In this document: positions 1 to 9,424 of the stretch, one piece after another
Layout of the letters: every line of letters begins with the position of its first letter
How positions within the stretch are numbered: the first letter of the stretch is position 1
From: Acanthamoeba lenticulata
Taxonomy: Eukaryota; Discosea; Longamoebia; Acanthamoebidae
DNA: 11,997 bases
NCBI GenBank assembly: GCA_002179805.1
Contig: NAVB01001334.1
Span: 1 to 11,997, forward strand
Direction: 5' to 3'
The notes under the pieces: model-generated
What the model was told of the DNA's origin: nothing
Databases searched by the model: none
What the model saw: only the letters and a program-made list of their open reading frames with translations
Translations under genes and position numbers: made by a program

Positions 1-72
1 CCCCCCCCGGCCATGTCCTCACTTAGCTCATGCCCCTTTTTTTTTGCTCTCTCTACTTTCGCTGCGGTACAG

Positions 73-340
73 GGGCCGGGACAAGGAGAGCAAGTCGGAA
101 AAGAGCGGGGAGAAGGCAGTCGCGCCGGCGCCTACGGCGGCCAGCGGTGGCAACACCCGGCCATCGGCGCTCACGTCGGTCATCTACCCTGTGCTGTCGA
201 AGCTGCTCAAGACCACCTCCGACGAGGCCGTCATCTCGTCGTTGGCGCAGCTCAAGATCGCCTTTGACAACGCCGAGAAGGCGCAGCCGGGCATCACCCA
301 CACGATGATCGCACAGATCATCGAGACCCTTAAGCGCTAA
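73..340 (+). CDS. Last exon of a probable GCK-III (MST3/MST4/severin-kinase-like) Ser/Thr kinase, C-terminal tail only
   Basis: The window opens inside an intron whose pyrimidine-rich 3' end (T-run, then CTCTCTCTACTTTC) closes at the AG at 71-72. The exon begins at 73 in the middle of a codon and reads to the TAA at 338-340. It codes a charged Lys/Ser/Ala/Pro linker of about 30 residues, then a helical tail with AFDNAEKAQPGITHTMIAQI and a final ETLKR. Tails of GCK-III kinases (MST3, MST4, YSK1/STK25 and amoebal severin kinase) end in a comparable helical segment with a Pro-Gly-Ile-Thr/Ser turn, which in animals binds CCM3/PDCD10 and connects the kinase to STRIPAK. The kinase domain would lie left of the window, so the identity rests on the tail alone. 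It could be another protein with a similar helical tail. Confidence 0.5.
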
Positions 341-1067
341 AGGGTCCCTCGGGTCCTCGGCACCGTTCGAGGACTCTTGTTTCTCTACTCCCCCCCCCCC
401 GATCTTCGTTCCGCGCCATCTTCGTCGCCTTCTTGCGACCGCTTGCTCGCTCTCTTCTTGCCTCCAACTTTCTCTTTCCCTCTTCTATCACGGCGCCCGC
501 GGCCACCGTCCTCCGCCTTCCCGCACACATAGAGAGGAACACACGAACGCCACACCATCGATCAGCATCTCTTCCGCACCCGCGTCGTTGCCCCTCCAAG
601 CTGCCGATGCGCCTCTCCTCCACCACCCCTCTTCGTTTCCCTCCAGCACGCGCAGGGCCCTGCACCGCGCAGAGTCGTGTTTTCTTCTTCCCTTCCCCTA
701 TCTCCTCGCATCTGCCCGCGCTCGGTTGGCCGTCGTGGCGCGTGTGTGCGTGGTGCCGACCGTTCCTGGCCTCTCGTGTGTTGTGTTTTGCTGTAAATTT
801 ATGCTTCTCTGCCATGTATCACCCCAGAACATACTTTACGCCCTGTGCCTTTTCCTCTTGCGCAAGAGTTGGGGTAAGTAGTGAAGAAGGGAGACCCACA
901 AAAAAAAAGAGAGAGAACGGTTCATGTGTTGAGCAAGAGAAGGCGGAGGAAGGGGATTGTATTTACAAAGCCCGAAGGGAAGGCCAAGACGGCATGAAGA
1001 GAAAGCTCCCCTCCTCTTTTCGGTAGAAACGGTGCAGTAGGCGCGGCGAGGCAGGGCGGTATCACGC
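341..1067. other. Convergent intergenic region: 3' regions of the kinase-like gene (+) and ATG8 (-)
   Basis: This is 727 bp between two stop codons that face each other. The plus strand is strongly C/T-rich up to about 850 and becomes purine-rich from about 885 to 1020, so each convergent transcript would have a pyrimidine-rich 3' part. An 11-C run lies at 390-400 and an A-run starts at 900. Several long open frames cross it (for example 433-1026 plus and 330-815 minus), but they are low-complexity Ser/Pro/Arg or Arg/Gly translations without any domain. I see no tRNA, repeat element or convincing gene. TGTAAA at 792-797 (+) and at 967-962 (-) are possible but unproven 3'-end signals. Confidence 0.6.
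390..400 (+). repeat. Homopolymer run of 11 C
   Basis: This is an uninterrupted C run 50 nt after the stop codon of the kinase-like gene. It is noted because such runs are common places for length errors in assemblies. No function is apparent. Confidence 0.9.
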
Positions 1068-1657
<590 letters not shown>

Positions 1658-1685
1658 TATGGTTCGAGTTGGTTTTGGATGCTTC

Positions 1686-1697
1686 TATCTATCTATC
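1686..1697 (-). promoter_or_regulatory. Triple GATA tract upstream of ATG8
   Basis: The plus strand reads TATCTATCTATC, i.e. GATAGATAGATA on the ATG8 strand, ending about 29 nt before the ATG8 start codon at 1657. GATA-type zinc-finger factors regulate several autophagy genes in fungi, so this could be a binding array. It could equally be a chance 4-nt microsatellite in the leader. Confidence 0.3.
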
Positions 1698-1997
1698 AAC
1701 CTCTCAGCTGGGTATTGCGGTTTGTACAAATGTCGCGTTTTGCTGGGGAGTGCCGGGGACAATGTTTTCGGCTGAAGTTTCCTGGCCCGACGCCTTCACC
1801 GATTTGGCTGTTAAGGTGGCGATAGCCCGACCGAGAAACCAAGGAGAAAGTAAGGGAAAGGGCGACAGCGCAAACAGCACTCGCGTGTGGTGCTTGTGGT
1901 TTTAGTGCTTGCCCGCGGTCGTTGTCGCGACGCACGGGGCCATAAACACACGCTCGCGTGGTGCTGTGTGTTCGCAAGTGGACGCGCCAGCAAACAA

Positions 1998-2009
1998 ATG
2001 GCCCGGTAA
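1998..2009 (+). other. Minimal upstream ORF 1 (Met-Ala-Arg-stop)
   Basis: ATG GCC CGG TAA lies 31 nt upstream of the chosen DOCK start. If included in the mRNA leader it is a four-codon uORF. The same bases contain a canonical donor (GTAAGG at 2006), so this ATG could instead be a tiny first exon (1998-2005) spliced in phase to 2169. That would need a 163-nt intron, longer than any other in the window. Confidence 0.35.
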
Positions 2010-2022
2010 GGAAAAATTGAAC

Positions 2023-2037
2023 ATGCGTCGACAGTAA
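2023..2037 (+). other. Minimal upstream ORF 2 (Met-Arg-Arg-Gln-stop)
   Basis: ATG CGT CGA CAG TAA ends two bases before the chosen DOCK ATG at 2040. In the leader it would be translated just before the main start and could limit or couple initiation there. No expression evidence is available from sequence. Confidence 0.35.
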
Positions 2038-2039
2038 AG

Positions 2040-5000
2040 ATGGCGTCCTTTGCTGGAACTGGCACGCACCAGCCACCTAAGGAGTGGCGAGGCTTCAAGT
2101 TCGTGGCACTTCAAGAAGGCCTTTTTTGCGCTGTTATTTATTCCTTGTTTTCTTTTTTTCTTTCGGAGACCTCCAAGGGAGGAGATGGAGGTGGACGCCG
2201 CGGCCTTGTCCCCTAAAAGAAAGCTCTCCAAGAAAGGCATGGAAGATGACAGCGACAGCCCCTCTCCAAGGGAACAACGAGATTCGCTTCAACAGCTGGG
2301 GAATGGCGGTGCATCGCCCACGAGGGCGAAAAGAAGCGCTAGCCAAAACGCGGCAGATGACCCCTTCGTACGGCGGCTCTCCTCGAGCCAACACCCCTCG
2401 ATTTGTTTCGCTCACTCATCGTCTGTTTCTTCCCCTTAAGGATGGAGACGACTTCGAGTCGCGAAGGAAGCTCTCAAGCTCGCAGGTGAATAGGGATCCC
2501 GGCGAAGAAAAAGGTCTTCCAGTTGATGAGCCGACAACACTGTACGTTGCCAGCTCGGCATCTCCGCGCGGCCCCGACGGCACCGAAGGCGGGCTTCCAC
2601 CACAGCCCAGCGACCTCCCTCCGGCGGACGAAGACGACCTCGAGCCACAGGAGCCGCCGCCCGCTCCGCCGCCCATGCCGGCCGGCGATACGGCCGATGA
2701 GGTCACCCCATTCGAGGCGCGCTTCCTCTCCCCGCTCAGTCTTGCGTCCGAGCACCCTGATATGGTCTCCTTCCCTTCGGACCTCCTCGTCGTTCGCTCC
2801 ACGCCCAAGACACACCGCACCCTCAACGCCACCCAGCCGGTGCGCCGCCTTCTTCTCATTTCGTTTTCTCTCCTTTCCTTGCTTCACGCCGTTGGTGCGT
2901 GCGCTCATGGGATCTCGCTCCCGCAGGACGGGACGAGGCTGGACAAGTGCGAGCCGCATGTCCAAGAGGCCTTCCGCACGTTCGCACAGGACTGGGTGGT
3001 CGTGGTGCGTCAGAACACGGCCTACTCCAAGGCCACGCCGACGGGCTCTCCGGCCACCATTTACGACCTCCCCAAGGAGAGCTTTGAGTGCAACGCTTCG
3101 GCAACTACCGTCGCCACCACCGCCAGCATGTCCTGCGATGCCGTGGAACTGGAGAAGGAGGAGCTTCTGCTCGGCACCATTCCCCACCCGACCCCTCAGA
3201 CGCTCACCAAGAACGCCGAGAAGAGGGTACGCCGTGTCGACCAGGTAGGGCCACTGTTCAATCCATTAACAGCTTCATGATCATGCTTGGATTTGACAGC
3301 GCGAGAAGCAATTGCCACTCTTCCGATACTATGACGCTGACTACAAGTGGCCAAACCACGAACGCGTTTTGTGCGAGCGCGCTCCGCCGCCCGTGCCCCA
3401 GCTCGACCCCAGGCACACCCAACCCCTCCTTTCTCTCTTTTGGCTTTCCCAAAGCCTTCAGTGGGCCTAACCCACACGCTGCCTTGGTGGTGGTGGACAG
3501 GCCGACTGTGCAACTGCTGGTCGAGTGTGTGAGCCTCGCGTTCCAACTGGGCTACATCGAGCCTTTCTTCTGCTCGATGTGTCTCTACGACTTTGGCAGG
3601 CGCACCAAGATCTCTGAGAACTTCTACTTTGATAAAAACACACAAGCAATGCTCAGCAAGCTCGGCCGACACCTTGTACGGTTCCTCTTTCTAGGGCGTG
3701 GTGGATCAGGCTCCTGACACGATCGTGATCAACAACGACCTTGTGCAGGAGGCCATCGATCCTCGGACGCGATGTCAACAGGGCCTCTTTTCCGTATCGC
3801 AGCCCAACGATGATATTTACCTGGTCCTTCGAGTGGACAAGGTGCTGCAGGGCGACAGTACCGCGCTCGAATTGTACACAAAAACGGATATGGCACGGGC
3901 TCCTTCTCTTCTTCTGCGTGTGTCATGAGGTCGATCGCTCATTGACTTGACTCCTTTCACTGCAGAAAGGGAAGGAATTGGAGAAGAACAAGGCCAAGGC
4001 GCAGGACTCGGCCCTCGCGTTTTGCTCGCGGCTGGGCTGCTACCGACAGGCGTTCGCCTGGGGCGCCCTGCCACTCTTCTCCCGCTCGACGCTGGCGCTT
4101 CAGGAGGTCAGTAACTTCACCCTCTACCCGGCCAACGCCAAGGACAGCATCTACGACCAGCTCCTCGAGCTTCGGGTTCGTCTCCACCGTTCTTTCCTCA
4201 ACAAAGGGACGAGCTCGCTCAAATAATGAGATCGTGCAGGACCCAAAGGCCAAGCGCAAAGCCATCCCGGCCACGTGCGACGTGCGGGTCGCTCAGCTGT
4301 TGACCGACTCGTCGATCCCGCCCTTCCGGCTAGACCCGACGCTCAACCCGGTGCGGGATCCGATCACGAACCGCATCCCGACGGCCGACGGCGGTCAGGA
4401 GACCTGGGTGCACGAGATTCAAGAGTTTGGGGACAGCGGCACCTCGTGCTTCTGGAGCTACGTCAACAACCTCTACATCTACCCGGAATCTGTCGTCTTC
4501 TCGGCCCACAACCGTAAAGTCAAGGTGCGCGCCCTATCGCAGCGGCCGAGCAAGAGCCTTTGCAGAGAGCTGACGAAACTTGGGTTTATCTGTAGACAAT
4601 TGCGCTCAAGGTGACGCTGCGCACCGACGATGATGCGGCGGATTCGCCCGGGCTGCCGGTCATCTTCGGCCGGTCCTCGTGCGCCGCGTTTTCTCGGCAG
4701 GCCATCGCCCAAGTGGTGTACCACAACAAGGCGCCCACGTTCCAGGACGAAGTGAAGATCAAGCTGCCGACGCGCCTGACGGACAAGCTCCACTTGCTGT
4801 TCACGTTCTACAACGTGTCGGTCCAGCGGCCGAAGAAGGGCGAGGACGAGCTCGAGGCGCCCATCGGCTATGCCGTGCTGCCGCTTTACGAAAACGGCAA
4901 GCTGCCGGAGAACAACCAGCCGGGCGACCTCATCGGCCTTCCGATCGTCGTCAGCAAGCGACCGGACCATTACCTCTCTGAGGAAGCGCGCGCCCGCGCC

Positions 5001-8000
5001 TCCTATCTAGACAACGGCCGGCCGCTCTTCCGGCTGCGGCTGCGCCTGATCTCCACAGTCTACCCCGAGGAACCGGCCCTCACTCAGTTCTACCAGCTCT
5101 TCCACACCGATGCCGAGCGCGAGCTCTCGCAGGCGCTCGATGGGTTCGTAACGCAGAGACAGTCCTTGACACCACGATTGCAGGGACAACTCGCTGACAC
5201 AAGTTCGTCGTGTGACCAACAGGCTGGAGAGCATCCCGCAGACGGTGGCGGTGCAGAACTTCCCCCTGCTGGTGCGCATGCTGTGCCGCGTGATGTGCGC
5301 CCACTCGCGCACGCCTGGATTCAAGGCCTTCCGCGTCCTGCTCAAAATCCTCAACCTGGTTCACGCGGCCACGCGTGAGAAGGGCGCCCTCCGCTCACGC
5401 CTTCTCCAGTCATTTGTCTATCATGCCTTCGATCCTGGCGATCTCGCCGATCAGGTTCGTTCCTTATAATTATTTATGTTTATTTAATTTTATAACTTAC
5501 ATTTAATGTCATAATGCTCACCACTGATGGGGATGGTGGGAACGCAGCTGCCGCTGGCGATGTGCACACATTTCCTCACATTCATTGCCGGTAAGATCAA
5601 CTTTGACGAAAGTTCCGACGTGACGACGGCCGACATGGCGTCATCCATGTGGTTCGTCTTCGACATGCTCATCAAGTCCATGGCCATCAAGCTCGACCAA
5701 GAGGGCCAGCTCTGTACCTCCTTCTCCCCCTCCTCCTGCCCTCTCTTTCCACAACGGAAGAACCTTCACAGGCTAACGGCGGAACAACGCAGCGAGGGCG
5801 GACCGAAGCGCGTGGTGGAGCGCCGAGTTTGGACGGCTGGTGACCAAGGTTGTGCAGAACCTGGTCAAGTACTACAAGTCGCACATCACCACCGAGAACT
5901 ACAAGCGCTCCATCGAGCTCAACAAGGTGCCCTTTCCCTTTTCTTCCCTCTTCTTTGTCTCCGTTCCTCATGCGCGCGACTATGATGTGGGGGGAAATAT
6001 CAGATGGTGGCTCTGTTCGTGCGTGACCTGTACCCGGTCTTCGATCGCGGTCGCATCAACACGCTGGTGCAGATCTACGCCGAGGCCATCGCCGGTACGC
6101 CCACGCGCTGCCCCCTGGCCAGGTCGTTGCTGCAATCCAGGGAAAGCTCTTGCGGCTGACAGGGGTTCAATGCTGGTGGCGGACAGTGTCGGGCTCGGCG
6201 GAGCAAGTGTGGGCGATGGAGCTGTCCCTACTCAAGTTTGACTTTTTCAAGATCCTGTCCGACCACGAGTGCTTCATCCCGATCAATTTGCCGCTGCCGT
6301 ACGAACTGCAGCCGGCCGACGTGGAATTCGAGGCCATGAGCGAGCGACACCCGCAGGCGGCGAGGCTCATGCTCGAGGTGGTGCGGGGTCTGAGCGGGCC
6401 AGACACGATCAAGCTGGCGCGAGCCAGCGCCATCTGCACGCTCAGCATGCTGCTCGCCAAGCACGACTTTGACGCGCGATATCAGGAGCCAGGGCAGCGC
6501 CAGCGCGTGGCACTGGTCTACTTCCCGCTGGTGCCGCTGCTCATCACGTCTTTCGAGGCCATGGAGGTGTGGCACCGAGAGAGCCCTGTCATCGAGAAGC
6601 GCGGCCTGTTCATATGCCTCCTGTTCGTGCTCAAGAATGTCGACCGCGCGCACCTGCGGCGATGGTGGCGCCTCGGGTCGCGCGAGCAGCGACACCGATT
6701 ACTCGACCTGCTGGCCGCCTGCGCGGCCACGTTCGAATTCGACCGCGCGCACAAAGGCACCATCCTGCAGGCGCCCACGTTTGCCTTTGCCATGTCGGCC
6801 GAGAAGAAGCAGCCGGAGAGCCCGCGGAAGAACTCGACCGACGGCGAGGAGCGAGCAGGGCAGGACCCGCTCGGGGGCAAGGAGGGCAAGCTCAACTGCG
6901 CCGTCATGATGCTCCTGCTCGACATCGTCGAGGACTTTGTCGAGGACTTTGCCGACGAGATGGGGGCCCCAAGTGGCGAGGGCAACGCCACGCTCGAGCG
7001 CGTGCTAGGCCTGCTGGTCGACTTCCTCCAGCGGCCTCTGTCGATGCGCTTCCTCGACTCGCTGTTCTCCTCCCTACAGGCTCTGCTCTCGCGCTTCCGG
7101 TCGCGCTTGTTTGCGGCCGAGAGCGCGTCGGGCCTGTACACACTGTGCCGGCAAGTCATCCGCTACGCCAACTGCGCGTCGCCTCACGCGCGCAAGCTGG
7201 CCGCGTCGCTCCTGTTCCTGCTCATGCTGCGCAACTACGAGGAGGTGGGCCACTTTGGTCGCATCTACACGCAGGCCACGACCGCCCTCTCGCAGCTCAT
7301 CACCGAGGGTGCCATGAGCGACGACACCAACATCCGCCAGGCCTTTGCCGCGCTCACCGAGTACGCGCTGTTTGTTTATTCGACGGCCTCCATCGCCATC
7401 GTCCCCGCGAGCCAGGCGCGCAACGAGGTCCGCCACTGCCAGCTCAAGGCCGGCTTCGCGCGGCAGGTGCAGGAACTGGCCGGCACGCTGACCAAGATCC
7501 TCCGCGACACCATCGAGGTCACCGAGCTCAAGCAGAAAGCCGACCCGGAGATGATGGCCGAGCTCTACTTCCGCATCGCCCAGGGCTACATCCACACGCC
7601 CGACCTCCGCGTCACCTGGCTCAGCGAGCTCGCCCGCTTCCACTTTTCCGAAACCAACTTCACCGAGGCCGCCCTTTGCCACATCCACATCTGCGCCCTT
7701 GTCCTCGAGTACCTCAAGCAGAACAACAACTACCGCCTCTCGGTCAAGTGCGTCCCTCCTCCTCTCTTGTCCTTTCGCTTGTGGCTCTGCGGGCGCGTCA
7801 CTGACTCGCGCTGGCGGATGCCTGGCCGCTCAGGGCCGACGACTTGTTCCACCGGATGTGCCCGGGCCTGGCCGAGATCGCCGACCAGGAAGAGGAAGGG
7901 GCGTGCCAGTCCGAGGTGTTCTCCGAGGCCGGCCTCATCTCGGAGCTCAACCTGGCGCTAGACCACCTGGAGCGGGCTGGCGCGTTCGAGTGCGCGATTG

Positions 8001-9424
8001 AGCTCTACGACCTGCAGATGGCCATTTACCAGCGCAACCGACAGTACAAGGAGCTAGCCGCCTGCCACAAGCAGCTCTGCCGGCTCTACACGCTCGTCTC
8101 CTCTGTCGATGACAGTAAGCGCCTCGAGAACGAGTTCTTCCGCGTGGGCTTCTACGGCCGGGGCTTCGGGCGCCTCGACGGCAAGCAATTCATCTACAAG
8201 GAGCCCAAGTTCACTCATCTGTTTGATTTTACAGAGAAGGTTTGTCAGCAGCTCGCCCATTGCATGAACAACATCGTTGTCTGACTCGTTGGCCTTTTTC
8301 TCATGAAACCAACAGATGAAGCACAACTGTCAAAAGACCTACGGAGTGTCGGACAGGCAGATCGAAGTGATCGACGCCACTCTCGAAGGAAAAGACCTCA
8401 ACGACAAGAAGCTCTACTTGCAGATCACTTACCTCAGGCCGCACCTGAGCGACGATGAACTGCGGCGTCGTGTGACCGTGTTCGAGCGCAACACCAACCT
8501 GACGACGTTCCAGTACCAGGCGCCCTTCACCAAGGCTGCCTCGGGCAAGGCCCACGCCTCGGGCGTGGCCGACCAGTGGAAGCGCAAGACGCGCCTCACG
8601 GTCGAGACCCAGTTCCCCTACATGCTCAAGCGCCTCCTGATCAAGAGCGTCACCTCGGTACCGCCCTTCTTGGCGGTGCTTCTGGTCGCGCGTCGGGCTT
8701 AATCACACTCTCGTGATTCGCAGGAGGAGCTGAATCCGCTCGAAGTGTCGATCGAGGAGATCGACAAGCGGGTGGAGACCCTCGTGACGGAGCTGGAACT
8801 GGACCCGCCCAACGTCAAGACCTTGCAGCACGTCTTGCAAGGCAGCGCCCTGCCCCGTACGTAGCTCCGTTCCTCCTGCTAGACATGTCTTTCTTCATCC
8901 GCCCGTAACAATGGGACGTACGTGTTAACTTGCATCACCGGTGAACAGAGGTGAACCAGGGCGCGACGGAGATCTGCGACGTGTTCCTGGGCAAGGGCGA
9001 GGGCAACAAGTACCAACCGGCTCTGGTGGAGCGCCTACGCGAGAGCCTCCGTCAGTTCCTCAAGGCCTGCGAGCAGGCCATCGAACTCAACCGCAAGCTC
9101 ATCAGCCCCGACCAGATCCAGTTCCAACGGTCTATCGAGGAAGGCTTCAGGTCGGGCGCCCCACGCTCCTCCCTGCTCTCCCTCAACCACCGCTACACTC
9201 GCCTGCTCACCAGCGGCTAACGGAACGTGTGCGTGGTTGGTTGGCAAAACAACAGCGATATCAAGAAGCAGATGATGCCGTACGTGCAGGCGCGGGGCGT
9301 CAAACAGATGTTGGCGTTCGACCTCATGCAGGAGACAAGCGATGACTCGGACGACAGCGAGTCAGAGTACACCGACTCCACCAGCAATCCGCCCTCAGAG
9401 AGGGGCTCTCCTCGCCCTTCATAG
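2040..9424 (+). CDS. DOCK-family Rho GTPase exchange factor, DOCK-C/zizimin-like, complete, about 20 exons
   Basis: DOCK proteins activate Rac and/or Cdc42 through a DHR-2 exchange domain and bind phosphoinositides through DHR-1, driving actin remodelling, motility and phagocytosis. Proposed exons: 2040-2098, 2169-2367, 2441-2839, 2927-3244, 3300-3370, 3462-3675, 3749-3919 (or -3892), 3966-4175, 4240-4524, 4596-5143, 5223-5454, 5548-5713, 5793-5926, 6004-6094, 6187-7747 (or 6163-), 7834-8239, 8316-8657, 8724-8856, 8949-9150, 9256-9424. Phases match at every junction and the product is about 1,960-1,970 aa, normal for DOCK-C/D. In order there is a disordered, Pro-rich N-terminus (PQEPPPAPPPMPAG), a DUF3398-like segment (SFPSDLLVVRSTPKTHRTLN), the DOCK-C hallmark KISENFYFDKN, DHR-1, a helical middle with HECFIPINLP, DHR-2, and an acidic Ser-rich tail. 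I see no SH3 domain (against DOCK-A/B) and no PH domain. Least certain are exon 1, the ends of exon 7 and the start of exon 15. Confidence 0.93.
3676..3748 (+). other. Ambiguous intron in the DOCK gene (73 nt preferred; 34 or 19 nt possible)
   Basis: The exon ending LSKLGRHL must shift frame before GLFSVSQPNDD. The donor GTACGG at 3676 can join in phase 0 to AG at 3693-3694 (19 nt), 3708-3709 (34 nt) or 3747-3748 (73 nt). The last length is typical of this window, places a CTGAC motif at 3714-3718 about 31 nt before the acceptor, and restores the spacing I expect from animal DOCK7-type proteins between the FYFD and LFSV blocks. The shorter choices would add 18 or 13 residues without breaking the frame. 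Confidence 0.6.
4471..5065 (+). other. DHR-1 (C2-like, phosphoinositide-binding) domain of the DOCK protein
   Basis: This spans parts of two exons, roughly residues 620-800. It opens with NNLYIYPESVVFS, continues across the intron at 4525-4595 (HNRKVK then TIALKVTLR) and holds the family blocks GLPVIFGRSSCAAFSRQAI, VVYHNKAPTFQDEVKIKLP, HLLFTFYNVSVQ and APIGYAVLPLYENGKL. It closes near RLRLISTVYP. The VIFG-SSC, VVYHN-P-F-DE-K-KLP and LLFTFYHVS blocks are standard for DHR-1 of the DOCK-C/D groups. DHR-1 domains bind PI(3,4,5)P3 or PI4P at membranes; the lipid preference here cannot be read from sequence. Confidence 0.9.
5471..5507 (+). repeat. AT-rich TTTA-type tract in a DOCK intron
   Basis: This is an almost pure A/T stretch within the intron 5455-5547. 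It contains the 13-mer TATTTATGTTTAT (5471-5483), which also occurs in a RAD54B intron at 11188-11200. Flanking exons are GC-rich, so the contrast is sharp. I read it as intronic low-complexity sequence. Confidence 0.6.
6927..6950 (+). repeat. Perfect 12-bp tandem duplication inside the DOCK coding sequence
   Basis: GTCGAGGACTTT occurs twice in a row and codes Val-Glu-Asp-Phe-Val-Glu-Asp-Phe in the helical region between DHR-1 and DHR-2. It keeps the frame. It sits just after an acidic, low-conservation loop and may be a recent in-frame slippage product. Confidence 0.75.
7551..9320 (+). other. DHR-2 (Rho GTPase exchange) domain of the DOCK protein
   Basis: This is roughly residues 1485-1935 over six exons. 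The helical lobe A (AELYFRIAQGY, NFTEAALCHIHICALVLEYL, SEAGLISELNLALDHLERAG, AIELYDLQMAIYQRNRQYKE) is followed by lobe B (FYGRGFGRLDGKQFIYKEPK, YLQITYLRPHLSDDE, VTVFERNTNLTTFQYQAPFT, FPYMLKRLLIKS). Lobe C has LNPLEVSIEEI, VLQGSALPQVNQGA, and QAIELNRKLISPDQIQF. The spacing and blocks match DHR-2, so catalytic exchange activity is likely. The nucleotide-sensor loop (8838-8962, split by an intron) departs from the usual QGSV-x-V-QVN form. Confidence 0.9.

Larger units (their letters stand above)
1658..2039. promoter_or_regulatory. Divergent spacer, probable shared promoter of ATG8 (-) and the DOCK gene (+)
   Basis: The two start codons point away from each other and are separated by 382 bp with no convincing ORF, so promoters and leaders of both genes should lie here. 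Visible structure includes three tandem TATC units (GATA on the ATG8 strand) at 1686-1697. An imperfect repeat, CTCGCGTGTGGTGCT at 1880-1894 and CTCGCGTGGTGCT at 1953-1965, flanks the 8-bp palindrome GTCGCGAC at 1924-1931. Two very short upstream ORFs sit just before the DOCK start. I find no clear TATA box at a convincing distance from either start. The promoter role is inferred from gene arrangement only. Confidence 0.55.

Noticed and set aside
330..815. Open frame of 161 codons on the minus strand
   Set aside because: Arg/Gly-rich shadow of the same pyrimidine-rich DNA; it overlaps the stop codon of the kinase-like exon and shows no family motif.
433..1026. Open frame of 197 codons on the plus strand in the convergent region
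   Set aside because: Its translation is Ser/Pro/Arg-rich low complexity caused by the pyrimidine-rich DNA, has no domain, and overlaps the expected 3' regions of two genes.
1660..1675. GGTTCGAGTT resembling a tRNA B box
   Set aside because: The final bases do not complete the B box, there is no A box at the right spacing upstream, and no cloverleaf forms; it lies in the ATG8 leader.
2474..3187. 237-codon open frame on the minus strand
   Set aside because: Antisense shadow of GC-rich DOCK exons, crossing predicted introns; no recognisable domain.
3676..3694. A true 19-nt ultra-short intron
   Set aside because: A 73-nt intron from the same donor fits the length range, has a CTGAC motif and gives better protein spacing; kept only as an alternative.
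5519..5538. CACCA/TGGTG hairpin in a DOCK intron as a possible small RNA
   Set aside because: Five-base stem with a ten-base loop just before the acceptor; too weak to support an RNA gene, and no snoRNA box pair was seen.
7074..7688. 204-codon antisense open frame in the DOCK gene
   Set aside because: Leu/Gly/Glu/Arg-rich antisense of a confirmed exon, typical of GC-rich coding DNA.
6569..7804. 411-codon open frame on the plus strand within the DOCK gene
   Set aside because: It is a +1 shadow of the long DOCK exon; the translation is Arg/Ala/His/Pro-rich, whereas the other frame carries clear DOCK sequence.
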